A stretch of DNA of 64,000 nucleotides from Chloroflexota bacterium (GTDB taxonomy: Bacteria; Chloroflexota; Anaerolineae; B4-G1): positions 1-64,000 of the forward strand of contig JAAEPW010000798.1 in the NCBI GenBank assembly GCA_024232355.1, in the 5' to 3' direction. How positions within the stretch are numbered: position 1 is the first letter of the stretch; each line of letters begins with the position of its first letter. Below are positions 17,303-26,100 of the stretch, piece after piece. The notes under the pieces were generated by a model, which searched no databases, was not told where the DNA came from, and saw only the letters and a list, made by a program, of their open reading frames with translations. The position numbers were made by a program, and so were the translations under genes.

Positions 17303-17329
17303 AGGGGCCGTCGACAATCGGCGGCCCCT
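17303..17329 (-). terminator. Rho-independent terminator of the ccm genes
   Basis: AGGGGCCG at 17303-17310 pairs with CGGCCCCT at 17322-17329. Read on the minus strand, the stem is followed by a TTTTT run, 11 bases beyond the ccmD stop codon. It separates the convergent REC-kinase gene from the ccm group. Confidence 0.75.
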
Positions 17330-17339
17330 CTTGTGCATA

Positions 17340-17489
17340 CTATGCTTGCTCGTCCTCTCCCAACCGCGCTGCCAACGCCGCAATTTCTTGCTCCAACCGT
17401 CGCTGGCGAAACCAGATGGAAAAGACCAACACGAACGTCAACGCCCAGAACACACCATAAGCCGATAAAAGATAAGGTAGATTTTCCAT
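17340..17489 (-). CDS. ccmD: CcmD-like small membrane protein
   Basis: 49 residues, starting MENLPYLLSAYGVFWALTFV. One membrane helix at about residues 6-26 is followed by a basic RQRR turn and an acidic amphipathic helix. This is the layout of CcmD, the small subunit that releases holo-CcmE from the CcmABC heme exporter and holds CcmC in the complex. The ATG at 17489 has AGAGGT nine bases before it and lies 13 bases after the ccmC stop codon. A terminator follows. Length and position fit CcmD; sequence conservation in this family is always low, so the call rests mostly on topology and context. Confidence 0.75.
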   Translation of the reverse strand: MENLPYLLSAYGVFWALTFVLVFSIWFRQRRLEQEIAALAARLGEDEQA

Positions 17490-17502
17490 AGTGACCTCTT
17501 GA

Positions 17503-18213
17503 TTAATTAGTCTGTTGATTAATACGAGTACGGATATGCAAAAGTGCGTCCGCAGCTCGCTCTAGTCGCACTCGCTGTCGCATCAGGGTGGCATAAAGCA
17601 GGGTGAAGGTGGCTATACAAAACAACAACGTGCGAATCATCGACGACGCGAGAGCCGCACCTTCTCCACCCGTCAAAACGTCAGGATGGATCGTGCGCCA
17701 CCAGCGAATAGCAAACCATGAAAGGGGCACGGTGACAAAAGCAATAATGCCATAGACAGCGGCAAAGCGCGCCTTCCGCTCCGGACTATCGATGGCCGTC
17801 CGAAGCATCACATAGGAAACGTAGATGAGCAATTGCACGGCAGAAATAGTCAGCCGTGGCTCCCACGTCCAATATGTGCCCCAAGTCGCCCGCCCCCATA
17901 GGGAGCCAGTGACAACGGTCATTGTAATAAAAGTAAGACCGATTTCTACCGAGGAAACTGCCACAATGTCCCACCGTCGCTCTCCCTGCACCAGATACCC
18001 GATCCCTGCCAGGAACGTAACAAAGAAAGCAAAGAATCCCACCCAAGCCGAAGGAACGTGAAAGTAAAAAATACGCTGTACGTCCCCCATCGTCGCCTCG
18101 CGTGGAGCATAGAGGAAAACCATACCCAACGCTATAAACATCGCTACACAAGTCAATCCCGCCATCACGATCCCCAATCGGTCCTGACCAGGTTTTTCTA
18201 TATATTTTTGCAT
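17503..18213 (-). CDS. ccmC: Heme exporter subunit CcmC (cytochrome c maturation)
   Basis: 236 residues, six predicted membrane helices. The tryptophan-rich heme-handling motif reads WGTYWTWEPRLT near residues 111-122 (usual form WGxxWxWDxRLT; here Glu replaces Asp). His residues flank it in YFHVPSAW near residue 50 and in the WWRTIHPD loop near 172. CcmC presents heme to the chaperone CcmE in System I cytochrome c biogenesis. It lies between ccmB and ccmD with spacings of 14 and 13 bases, so these are one transcript. The start at 18213 gives the usual length for the family. Confidence 0.9.
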   Translation of the reverse strand: MQKYIEKPGQDRLGIVMAGLTCVAMFIALGMVFLYAPREATMGDVQRIFYFHVPSAWVGFFAFFVTFLAGIGYLVQGERRWDIVAVSSVEIGLTFITMTVVTGSLWGRATWGTYWTWEPRLTISAVQLLIYVSYVMLRTAIDSPERKARFAAVYGIIAFVTVPLSWFAIRWWRTIHPDVLTGGEGAALASSMIRTLLFCIATFTLLYATLMRQRVRLERAADALLHIRTRINQQTN

Positions 18214-18227
18214 ATATGCCCCCTAAT

Positions 18228-18902
18228 CTAATCCTCTACAATATAACCAAACGTGAGCATCGCAACAGCTACGATCACCAGATCATAGGCAACCAGCAAT
18301 CGAACCCATCCTCCCACCTCTGCCAGCGTCCCACCCTCTACCAGTCCACCAATAGCTCGGACAGCGGCGAGGAGGATTGGGATGACCAGCGGCAAGAGGA
18401 GAATAGGCAGCATCACCTCCCGCGCCCGCGTGTTCACGGCCATAGCAGCCAGCAGGGTTCCAACAGCCGTATATCCGATTGTCCCCAGTGCCGTCACCAT
18501 CAACACGTCCATACGTAAGAGTGATACATCAAACAAAACAGAAAAGAGAGGCAGCAGGACAATCTCTACAACGGCGATAAAGATGAGATTTCCCAATGCC
18601 TTGCCAAAAAAAATGACACTCCGGTCTACCGGGGCCAACAGCAAGCCGTCTATGCACCCAGCCTGCTGTTCCCGCGCCAGCGACCGGCTCAACCCCAACG
18701 TCCCGGCAAAAGCCACCGTGGCCCACAGGACCCCTGGTGCCGCCACTCGGGCCATCGATCCCCGCAAGTCAAGGGCAAAACTAAAGATCAGCATCGCCAA
18801 CACGGAGAAAATCAACATCGCGCTGACCATCTCCCGGGTGTGGAATTCGGCAGCAACGTCCTTGATGATGATGGCCCACACTTTACGCCAGAAACTACCC
18901 AA
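18228..18902 (-). CDS. ccmB: Heme exporter subunit CcmB
   Basis: 224 residues with about six membrane helices and the family pattern: VWAIIIKDVAAEFHTREMV at the N-terminus, then a segment with AGTLGLSRSLAREQQAGCID and LLLAPVDRSVIFFGK. CcmB is the permease partner of the ATPase CcmA in the CcmABCD complex. No ccmA lies upstream: the next 200 bases hold a dispersed repeat and then an unrelated methyltransferase gene. ccmA, ccmE and ccmF must be elsewhere, or the complex lacks them. Confidence 0.9.
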   Translation of the reverse strand: MGSFWRKVWAIIIKDVAAEFHTREMVSAMLIFSVLAMLIFSFALDLRGSMARVAAPGVLWATVAFAGTLGLSRSLAREQQAGCIDGLLLAPVDRSVIFFGKALGNLIFIAVVEIVLLPLFSVLFDVSLLRMDVLMVTALGTIGYTAVGTLLAAMAVNTRAREVMLPILLLPLVIPILLAAVRAIGGLVEGGTLAEVGGWVRLLVAYDLVIVAVAMLTFGYIVED

Positions 18903-18928
18903 ATCTTGATCCTTTCAAAACACAGCCT

Positions 18929-19106
18929 AAGGGAATTCCAGAGAAATAAATCTCCCAAACAGATTTTGTGATACAGTCAACGACACCTTGAAAAAGCAGA
19001 TTATGATGGAATTCCTAGAGCTTTTCTGGTTATTTTGTAACTCGTGTGCGATTTATGAGATTCTCCGCCGCAAATTTTGGGAGGAATTAAATACTGGAAA
19101 AGCCTA
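18929..19106 (+). repeat. Dispersed repeat family, copy A (178 bp)
   Basis: Begins AAGGGAATTCCAGAG and ends GGAAAAGCCTA. Copies with the same order of blocks lie at 41106-41280 (same orientation) and at 52723-52892 and 55827-56002 (opposite orientation). Copy A lies between ccmB and the methyltransferase gene and overlaps the stop codon of the latter by three bases. It contains a 34-codon mini-ORF (19003-19107) beginning MMEFLELFWLFCNSCAIYEI. Confidence 0.85.
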
Positions 19107-19958
19107 GCGCGCCATCTCGATCACCCCATCCTCCGCGACAGGATAGGTACAAGTACAGTCCGTACAAGCAAATGCTCGCGCCCCGTCTTGTATAGCCGGG
19201 TCCAATCGCCCCCCACAAACGGGGCAACGCAAAATCTCGGGCAGGGGCCGAATGGAACCCCCTTGAGGCTCTCCAGTCTTGATCGCCCAGGCCAAATCAT
19301 AATCCTGCTGCCAGGGCCGCACTTTGACGTCCTCAAGAGGGGACTCGTTCAACTGGCGCTCAAACTCTTTGCGGGGAAAGGCCCGCCCTGGCAAGAGTTT
19401 CGCCTCCCGACCGATGCGGTTGGTCACCAACAAAACACCACCAGGTCGCAAAACGCGCACCAATTCCACCAAGATCGCCCGCGGATCGGGCGTGAATTCC
19501 AAAGCCTCCAGACATGTTACCGCATCAAAGGTGCCATCGTCAAAGGGCAGCTTGCGAGCATCCTGCCAGATATAGGTCAACCGGTCCGCAAATTGCGCCG
19601 TCCTCTGAACAGCTTGGTGCAGCATCCGGCGCGAAAGGTCAAGCCCAATGACCCGTCCTTCGAAAGCAGGCTGGCGCAGCAACGCTCGTGGCAACCGTCC
19701 GGTCCCTGTGGCTACATCGAGCACCAAGGGTGCAGGGATCAAATCTAGCGCCCGGGCCAAGGGCAACCCTAAAAACCACTGCTCATCGCCAGAGTCGAAC
19801 TGTTTGATGCGCTCATAGACGCGAGCCGACCAATCGTAGAGTAGGACAACAATGCGCGGCCCCAGATAAGTACCCTCAGCAACGATCAACTGCCAATAGA
19901 GCAACAGACCTAACAATACGAGGCCAACAAACCCAAGGCCCAACGAGATCCAATTCAT
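19104..19958 (-). CDS. Membrane-anchored class I SAM methyltransferase with zinc ribbon
   Basis: 284 residues from the ATG at 19958, two bases after the stop of the upstream gene; the frame is open further upstream, but this start puts a membrane helix (about residues 3-25) at the N-terminus. The methyltransferase core follows: LDVATGTGRLPRALL (SAM-binding motif I, about residue 76), IGLDLSRRML and PFDDGTFDAVTCLEALEF, then LRPGGVLLVTNR. A C-terminal Trm112-like zinc ribbon reads CPVC near residue 243 and CTDC near residue 265. UbiE-like proteins with this ribbon act on lipids, quinones or small molecules. The substrate is unknown. Translation is probably coupled to the preceding membrane protein gene. 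Confidence 0.75.
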   Translation of the reverse strand: MNWISLGLGFVGLVLLGLLLYWQLIVAEGTYLGPRIVVLLYDWSARVYERIKQFDSGDEQWFLGLPLARALDLIPAPLVLDVATGTGRLPRALLRQPAFEGRVIGLDLSRRMLHQAVQRTAQFADRLTYIWQDARKLPFDDGTFDAVTCLEALEFTPDPRAILVELVRVLRPGGVLLVTNRIGREAKLLPGRAFPRKEFERQLNESPLEDVKVRPWQQDYDLAWAIKTGEPQGGSIRPLPEILRCPVCGGRLDPAIQDGARAFACTDCTCTYPVAEDGVIEMAR

Positions 19959-19960
19959 CG

Positions 19961-20839
19961 CTACAAAACCCAGGCAGCAATTCCCATCGCTGCCAACATC
20001 CAAGGGAGAGCGTAGCGCACGTACCAGGAAACAGATTGGCCGCGCTGCAACCAGGGAAGCAAGATCAATTGCGGAGCAAGTAACAACAACAGCAAGCCTG
20101 CTGCCAGAGGACTATGCAGCACAACAAGAATCACCGCCGCCACAGCTTGGGCAGCAATCCCTAACCAGTGTCCTGCAGAGGCCCACGCCAGCGTAAAAGC
20201 CAGCGCCAATCCAGCAGAAGAGAACGTGAGCGCCTCGGCAAAGGCAATGTGCCCGGCCAGCCAGGGAAGCGCTATAACGATAATGGCATCCCACCCTGAT
20301 CCGAGCATGCCGCGCCCACCTTCCCAAGCGATCCCCAATTGAATCACAGCCAGGACAGCCACGTTCAATAAAAGCAGATTCGTCCCTAACAACGTTCCCA
20401 GCACCACCACACCTACTAACGCAACCCCGATGGCAGAGAGCGAAAGCCCACAAGTGGGCCAAAAGACATCGCGCCACCAAGCACGAAACTGTCCTAACCA
20501 GCGAGCGGCATAGTCTCCAAATGAACCGGGGAGCGTGTAAGGAAGTCTCTGCACCGGTTCGCCAGAGCGCCAGTCGCGCCAGTGCCGCAATGGCGTGGCC
20601 CAATCAGTGCTCCCCATTGCGGTCCACAACACGCCCCACCCCACGTCCACCAACAGGATTAGCAGGGCCAGATGCAGCCAGTCTGCACGCTGCCAGTCGA
20701 AATCGCCAGAAGCAACAGCACCACACAAAGCCGCCCACGCTGGCACCAGCCAATTCATCCAACTGGTGAAACGACCCTGCAAGCGAAGCAGATCATCAGA
20801 AGCCGAGTATGAGGTGGTAGGATAGATCTTTTCTTCCAT
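19961..20839 (-). CDS. Polytopic membrane protein of unknown function
   Basis: 292 residues with a hydrophilic N-terminal 25 residues and about eight predicted membrane helices, many rich in Ala, Leu and Trp. I recognise no family motif. Short loops and the absence of conserved charged residues inside the helices speak against a classical transporter. It is directly followed by the membrane-anchored methyltransferase gene, with two bases between stop and start, so the two products may work together on a membrane lipid or quinone. Confidence 0.6.
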   Translation of the reverse strand: MEEKIYPTTSYSASDDLLRLQGRFTSWMNWLVPAWAALCGAVASGDFDWQRADWLHLALLILLVDVGWGVLWTAMGSTDWATPLRHWRDWRSGEPVQRLPYTLPGSFGDYAARWLGQFRAWWRDVFWPTCGLSLSAIGVALVGVVVLGTLLGTNLLLLNVAVLAVIQLGIAWEGGRGMLGSGWDAIIVIALPWLAGHIAFAEALTFSSAGLALAFTLAWASAGHWLGIAAQAVAAVILVVLHSPLAAGLLLLLLAPQLILLPWLQRGQSVSWYVRYALPWMLAAMGIAAWVL

Positions 20840-20968
20840 AGAGGTCGTTCAAAAATAGCTTTTGTGTTTTGATACGTGTTTTCCAAGTGAAATTATATCA
20901 ACAGTACAACGTTGTTTCTGAATAACGCCATAGACCGGTAGATTATACCACAGATCGCGCGGATTGTC

Positions 20969-22093
20969 TCAGTCCAACGTGCTTTGTTCGATAGCGCGCA
21001 AGACCGATTGCGCGCAAGTCTTCCAAGAGAAACGATGCACGTTGACAAAGCCGCGCTCAATCAAGTTCTCCCGCAGAGCGGGATCAGCAGCGACGCGCCG
21101 CATAGCTGTGGCAATGGCAGTGACATCGTGCGGATCTACCAATAGTGCCGCATCCCCGGCTACCTCGGGCAAGCTCGACGTGGTACTGGCAATGACGGGG
21201 CAGCCACAGGATTGGGCCTCAATCACCGGCATGCCGAACCCTTCATAGAGAGAAGGGAATACAAAAGCCAATGCCCCACTCATCAGAGTCACCTTGTCCT
21301 CATCGAGAATGTAGCCAGGAAAGCACACGCGTCCCTCCAGACCCATACGGCGCACCTGCGCAAAAAGATCATCGTAGAGCCATCCGCGTCTGCCAGCCAG
21401 AACCAGAGTGGTTTCAGGTTTCAGAGTGGCAAAGGCATCAACGATGCGCGAGAGATTTTTGCGCGGCTGGAGCGTGCCCACGTAGAGAAAATAGTCGCCA
21501 GCGATGCCATAGCGCGCTTTGACCGCCTCAATCTCGGCGGGATCGCGCACCGGCACAAGCGTCTCGTCACGGCCGGGGTAGGCGACGGTGATTTTGTCCG
21601 GCGGTGTGGCGTAACGAGTCACTAGATCGGATTTGGTGGCCTCGGAATCGGCCAGGATGTGCGCGGCGACACGAGCGTTCCAACGCGTGGAAAGGTCCAA
21701 ATAAAAACGATCTAGTTGGGGATGAGCCTCCGGGAAATAAAGATAACCCAGATCGTGAACGGTAACCAGGCTGGTATGCGGATGGACGAGAGGTAGAACG
21801 TGGGCCGGGACAAAGAGCACATCGGGCGGACGGCGGACCATTTCCCAGGAAAGGCGCGTATGAGTCCACAAACGGGGAAAAGGGATGACGGCCACATCCA
21901 TACGTTCAAACTCAATGCCAGAGAACAAATCTTCTGGGGGCAAGCTGCGAAAGTAGAGTCGAAAGTGGTAACGGGTAAAAGATATTTGCCAACTTGCAGG
22001 CTCCAGCAGTGCCTGAATTAGCTGTCGAGAGTAGACTTCAGTGCCAGTCGGATGGGCAGTGACAGCGCGACTGGCATCAATACCAACCAACAT
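20969..22093 (-). CDS. GT4-family glycosyltransferase
   Basis: 374 residues in the two-domain GT-B form. The N-terminus MLVGIDASRAVTAHPTGTEV carries the usual loop for the acceptor. The donor half contains YVGTLQPRKNLSRIVDAF near residue 204 and the EX7E motif in SLYEGFGMPVIEAQS near residue 280. Such enzymes transfer mannose, glucose or other sugars from a nucleotide donor to lipids or polysaccharide. The acceptor is unknown. No polysaccharide operon surrounds it; the neighbours are a membrane protein and methyltransferase pair downstream and a histidine kinase upstream. Confidence 0.85.
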   Translation of the reverse strand: MLVGIDASRAVTAHPTGTEVYSRQLIQALLEPASWQISFTRYHFRLYFRSLPPEDLFSGIEFERMDVAVIPFPRLWTHTRLSWEMVRRPPDVLFVPAHVLPLVHPHTSLVTVHDLGYLYFPEAHPQLDRFYLDLSTRWNARVAAHILADSEATKSDLVTRYATPPDKITVAYPGRDETLVPVRDPAEIEAVKARYGIAGDYFLYVGTLQPRKNLSRIVDAFATLKPETTLVLAGRRGWLYDDLFAQVRRMGLEGRVCFPGYILDEDKVTLMSGALAFVFPSLYEGFGMPVIEAQSCGCPVIASTTSSLPEVAGDAALLVDPHDVTAIATAMRRVAADPALRENLIERGFVNVHRFSWKTCAQSVLRAIEQSTLD

Positions 22094-22165
22094 CTACCAT
22101 CTTTTTCCCCATCGTCTCGAGCAAAAAACCGCGGTCGTTACCCTTTTCTTCTGGGCCGAGAGTTT

Positions 22166-23368
22166 TTACTCACGCGGCACCGGCAACGTGAACAGGAACG
22201 TCGCGCCGTGACCCACCTCACTGCTGACAGAAATCTCTCCCCCGTGAGCCTCGATAATCTGCTGCGTGATGGCAAGTCCTAATCCAGTCCCCACTGCTCG
22301 CTTCTCCGAACCGGGCACACGGTAGAACCGTTCAAATATACTAGGCAACGCGTCTACCGGGATACCCGGACCAGTGTCAACCACGCTTACGGTCACCTGG
22401 TCCACATCGTACCTCGCCGAGACCGTGACCTGATCGCCCGAGTTGCAGTATTTGACCGCGTTACTCATCAAGTTGAGCAATGATTGGTGGAGGCGCTGTG
22501 CGTCTCCGAGAATAGATGGCGGATCAGCAGGGACATCAACCACCAATGCAATTTGTTTGGTATCCGCCTGTGGCTTGAGCACATTGACGGCCATGCGGAT
22601 CACCGTACTCAAATCAACCGGATCCTGGGCCAGGGATGCGCGGCCCGATCGCAGCCGTGCCAAATCGAGAAAGTTGTTTGTCATCTCACTGATGCGTTCA
22701 GCTTCGTGTTGGATAATAGATGCAAACTGAAGACACTGATCCTGGTTCACCGCTGGACGCTGCATCAAATCGGCATAGGCGACGACAGAATTCAGCGGTG
22801 TACGCATCTCGTGCACGATCTCGGCAATCAGATCAGATTGCTGAAACAACAGTGCGTTCTGCACCGCTACTGCAGCCTGATTACCAAGCACGGTCAGCAA
22901 CTCGACGTCCTCTTCGGTAAATTCGGCGTCGCCCGACTTGTTGATCGCTTGTATCACGCCAATCACATTGCCCCTGGTAATCAGTGGAGCAGCAAGAATG
23001 GATCTGGTAGTAAAAGTAGACTGCTTATCTGTTCTACTGTCCCACCGAGAGTCACTGCGAGCGTCTGGAACGATGAGGGCTTCACCGTTTTGCACAACCC
23101 ATCCAGCAATACTATCCATCGGGACAACAATTGAATGTACGCCCGGAAAATTGGTCGCCGCCTCGAAATACAATTGACCGCTCTTGCGATCCAGCAACAA
23201 AATGGAGCAGGCTTCTGTGTTGGTAAGTTCCTGCGCCGCATTGGTGATGAGTTCCAACAAAAGTGGTTTGCTAAGTGTGGAATTCAGCGAAAGACTGATC
23301 TCTATCAATCGCTCCAGTCGAGCGATACGTTCCCCGTTCTGTTTGTGTGGATGTTGATCTACCATCAT
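22166..23368 (-). CDS. GAF-domain sensor histidine kinase
   Basis: 400 residues from the first of two adjacent ATGs (23368), which has GGGAGAATAGA before it; longer readings overlap the sirtuin gene. A GAF domain at about 20-175 (SIAGWVVQNGEALIVPDAR, GVIQAINKSG) is followed by HisKA with the His in IVHEMRTPLNSVV near 185, then a HATPase with NLMSNAVKYC, VDTGPGIP and GTGLGLAITQQII. No membrane segments. The GAF would bind a small cytoplasmic ligand. The gene starts two bases after the sirtuin stop codon, so it is the last cistron of the group REC-ParA, nfi remnant, sirtuin, kinase. Confidence 0.9.
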   Translation of the reverse strand: MMVDQHPHKQNGERIARLERLIEISLSLNSTLSKPLLLELITNAAQELTNTEACSILLLDRKSGQLYFEAATNFPGVHSIVVPMDSIAGWVVQNGEALIVPDARSDSRWDSRTDKQSTFTTRSILAAPLITRGNVIGVIQAINKSGDAEFTEEDVELLTVLGNQAAVAVQNALLFQQSDLIAEIVHEMRTPLNSVVAYADLMQRPAVNQDQCLQFASIIQHEAERISEMTNNFLDLARLRSGRASLAQDPVDLSTVIRMAVNVLKPQADTKQIALVVDVPADPPSILGDAQRLHQSLLNLMSNAVKYCNSGDQVTVSARYDVDQVTVSVVDTGPGIPVDALPSIFERFYRVPGSEKRAVGTGLGLAITQQIIEAHGGEISVSSEVGHGATFLFTLPVPRE

Positions 23369-23369
23369 T

Positions 23370-24143
23370 CTATTCTCCCGCACAAGCCTGAGCAATACGA
23401 GGCAGCACCTCGACAACATCACCGTGAATGACTACCTCAGCGATCTCGTCAACATAAGTGGGTGTCAAATTCACCACGATCAAGCGACCGGCCTGCTCAT
23501 ATACCGTGACGGGCAATTGTGCAGCCGGCATAACTTCCAGCGACGAGCCAGCGACGAGCATCAGATCGGCTTGACGGATGTGCGCCATCGCCGCATTAAC
23601 CACCTGGATCGGCAATTGTTCTCCAAAAAGCACCACGTTGGGTTTCATCACACCGTTGCACGCAGCACAGCGAGGCACCTCGTCTGAGGCAACGATCTGG
23701 TTCAACAGTTCCTCAGCAGGTACAATTTGATAGCAACTGATACAAGTAGCGTCCCGCACGTGTCCGTGCAATTCCAACACCTCACGCGATCCAGCTTGCT
23801 GATGCAGATCGTCAATATTCTGCGTGATGATCGCCTTTAACCACCCACCAGCCTCCAGTTCCGCCAACGCCCAGTGACCGGGGTTAGGATCGGCTACCAG
23901 CAATGTTTCCACCATCGGGCGTATCCAGGCATAAAACTGCTCGGGGTGACGTCGAAAGGCGTACACAGAGGCCACTTCCATCGGATTCGCATGTTCCCAC
24001 ATTCCACTACCTGGCGACCGAAAGTCTGGAATGCCAGACATGGTGCTGCTCCCCGCACCAGTCAATGCCACAGCGTGGCGGGCCTCTCGCAAGAGTTCTG
24101 CCGCGCGCGCAATTTTGTCTATATATTCTTCAGTGCGTTTCAT
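23370..24143 (-). CDS. cobB: Sir2-family NAD-dependent protein deacylase
   Basis: 257 residues. NAD-binding motif GAGSSTMSGIPDFRSP near residue 27, TQNIDDLHQQAG near 107, catalytic His in LELHGHV near 127, and a four-Cys zinc site (CISC near 135, CAAC near 160). VAGSSLEVMPAA is the late NAD-binding loop. The length fits a core sirtuin. It removes acyl groups from protein lysines while consuming NAD, giving O-acyl-ADP-ribose and nicotinamide. It lies in a tight minus-strand group with a dead nfi gene and a kinase. The gene symbol follows usage for bacterial core sirtuins. Confidence 0.9.
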   Translation of the reverse strand: MKRTEEYIDKIARAAELLREARHAVALTGAGSSTMSGIPDFRSPGSGMWEHANPMEVASVYAFRRHPEQFYAWIRPMVETLLVADPNPGHWALAELEAGGWLKAIITQNIDDLHQQAGSREVLELHGHVRDATCISCYQIVPAEELLNQIVASDEVPRCAACNGVMKPNVVLFGEQLPIQVVNAAMAHIRQADLMLVAGSSLEVMPAAQLPVTVYEQAGRLIVVNLTPTYVDEIAEVVIHGDVVEVLPRIAQACAGE

Positions 24144-24166
24144 ATAAATCCCAATTGGTCAAGCGA

Positions 24167-24778
24167 TCAATGGCAGAGACTCTCGCCACCGGCCACCAGG
24201 TGTACCCAGCGTGCTGGTTCTGGTAGACGATACCAAGTTGTGCAATCCAGCACCAACGAAATCGTCGTCTCTAAATCTATTCGATGCCCTACGGAGACAA
24301 AAATCGGACGGACGCTGTCACGCGTCCGCACAACTGGACCAATTACTTGATCCCCGTTAACCAACGTCAACCAACTGCCTTTCTTCTCATCAGGCTCTGT
24401 GTACGTCCCACACAACCGTGACTTTGCACAATATATGGAGGGGACGTTGAACATTAGCACATCTGGCTAGCCGTCCAACTGCGCCAGCGCTGCCAACACA
24501 ACCAGGCCTTTACGAAAAGCCAACAATCCCGGCACATAGGGAAACGAAATAGGCATCTCTGCCGTGGCCGCCTGCAAGGGAACAAGTTCGGGGTAGGAAT
24601 ACAGCACCACACCCGCCCGTGCTCAATTCTCTTTGATGCTGACGTCTATTCCAGCGATCTCCTCTAATGAACGGTAACGTGGTTCTATGAGCACACGTTC
24701 ACAAAGTTGACGCTGGATTTCTCTGGCCTCTGCCGGCGCAACATCTCAAGGATGGAGGAAAACCGGCCGCACAACCAT
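24167..24778 (-). pseudogene. nfi: Decayed endonuclease V (nfi) gene
   Basis: One continuous frame from the ATG at 24778 to the stop at 24167 matches endonuclease V in order: PAEAREIQRQLCERV, EEIAGIDVSIKEN, ISFPYVPGLLAFRK, IYCAKSRLCGTY, RPIFVSVGHRIDLE and WYRLPEPAR. It carries three in-frame stops (TGA where the family has Trp in HPWD, TGA after KEN, TAG before PDVLMF). About 23 residues including the catalytic DGQG loop are deleted in frame. The active-site Glu of FPYxPGLLxFRE is Lys here. The deaminated-DNA nuclease is therefore lost. It begins four bases after the REC-ParA stop codon, so it was once part of that operon. Confidence 0.85.
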
Positions 24779-24781
24779 CGC

Positions 24782-25927
24782 TCAGACGTCAGCCAGCTTC
24801 TCTGCAATCTGCCGAAGTTGCTGGGAAACCAAAGTGGTGGGTTGAGCCACGATCATTGGATTCCCTGTTTCAGCCGCCTGGAATGCCAGCTCGGGTGCCG
24901 GGGTAACCACACCAGCAAGATCGTGTTGCAGTAAACCCTCAATCGCTTCTTTCGTAAAGGTCGCTGCGGAAGGAGCCTTGTTGATCAACACCACGCTAAT
25001 TCTGTGCTTGGGAAAGCTAAGACCCGTGGTCATTTCATCCAGCAGTGTCTGTGCCAACATGAGCGCCACACGATTAGGCTCTGTCGACACTACAATGTGA
25101 TCACAAATCGGCAAAATGCGGCGATTTGTCTCTTCCAGCCCCACTCCCAGATCTAGCAAAAGGTAATCGGCCATAGTTCCGAGATGTTGAATGATGGTCT
25201 CCGCGTGATCTGGGAGTAATGGCATGGCTACCCCAATGGGCTCAATCTGACCGCCCAAAACTCGCACGCCAGTCTTGTGCTCCTCCAACTGAGCCTCAAC
25301 CAATCGCGTCTCGATTTGCTCAACCGACCGATCCAATAGACGCCACATACCGCTCTGGCGGCGTAAGTTCAGCTGGGAAGCCGTAGCCGTCATACCAGAT
25401 TGCATATCGGCCAAAATGACCTGGCCTTTCTTCTGTCCCAAGGTTAGCGCAACGGCGACGTTTACCGCCACGGTGGTCGTGCCTACTCCGCCTTTTGAGC
25501 CTAAAAACCCAAGCACCTTGGCTCGCATGGGTGGTTTTTCTTCCACCCGTCTCCGTGACGTGCGCAACAACACGGCCTCTATGCGAGAAGCCAATTCCTC
25601 TGGATGAACGGGTTTGGTTAGATAATCGTCCGCTCCGGCCTGGAACCCAGCCACCTTGTCGTCCACCATCGTTTTGGCCGTAAACATAATAATGGGCATA
25701 CTGGCCGTAGTAGGATCCGCACGGAGCTTGCGGCAAACCTCATAGCCGTCCATATCCGGCATCATGACATCCAGGATGATTAGGTCTGGCCTGTCCGCCC
25801 GAGCTTTTTCCAAGGCCTGGGCACCCGACCTTGCAGCAATGATTTCATATCCTCGTCGCTGCAACATCAAGCCAATTAATTTTACGCTTTCTATCTCGTC
25901 ATCAACTACTAGAATTCTTTTTGCCAT
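24782..25927 (-). CDS. Response regulator fused to ParA/MinD-type ATPase (CpaE-like)
   Basis: 381 residues from the ATG at 25927 (GGGGAGGCAGCA before it; a longer reading has no such site). Receiver domain at 1-122: DD at 9-10, phospho-Asp53 in LIILDVMMPDMDG, Lys near 105 in YLTKPV. The ParA/MinD-type ATPase follows, with the deviant Walker A GSKGGVGTTTVAVNVA near 135 and YLLLDLGVGLEE as switch 2. CpaE-like proteins of this shape position pili, secretion systems or chemosensory arrays; no pilus genes lie nearby. It heads a tight operon with the nfi remnant, the sirtuin and the GAF kinase, which may phosphorylate it. Confidence 0.85.
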   Translation of the reverse strand: MAKRILVVDDEIESVKLIGLMLQRRGYEIIAARSGAQALEKARADRPDLIILDVMMPDMDGYEVCRKLRADPTTASMPIIMFTAKTMVDDKVAGFQAGADDYLTKPVHPEELASRIEAVLLRTSRRRVEEKPPMRAKVLGFLGSKGGVGTTTVAVNVAVALTLGQKKGQVILADMQSGMTATASQLNLRRQSGMWRLLDRSVEQIETRLVEAQLEEHKTGVRVLGGQIEPIGVAMPLLPDHAETIIQHLGTMADYLLLDLGVGLEETNRRILPICDHIVVSTEPNRVALMLAQTLLDEMTTGLSFPKHRISVVLINKAPSAATFTKEAIEGLLQHDLAGVVTPAPELAFQAAETGNPMIVAQPTTLVSQQLRQIAEKLADV

Positions 25928-26001
25928 TGCTGCCTCCCCACGTACTAATTTAGCACAGAAACCAATACTTGGCAAGAACTAGAAATGTTATCGCCACCCT
26001 C

Positions 26002-26030
26002 TTGACACATCTCATCTGATGTGGCATACT
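26002..26030 (+). promoter_or_regulatory. Sigma-70-like promoter for the ribokinase operon
   Basis: TTGACA at 26002-26007 and CATACT at 26025-26030 with a 17-base spacer, 70 bases before the ribokinase ATG. Confidence 0.6.
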
Positions 26031-26100
26031 GCTCGCGGATGCTTAAAAGGTATACGTGACCCTGAAATTCCACAGCACTGCAAATAAAGGCACAAAATAT

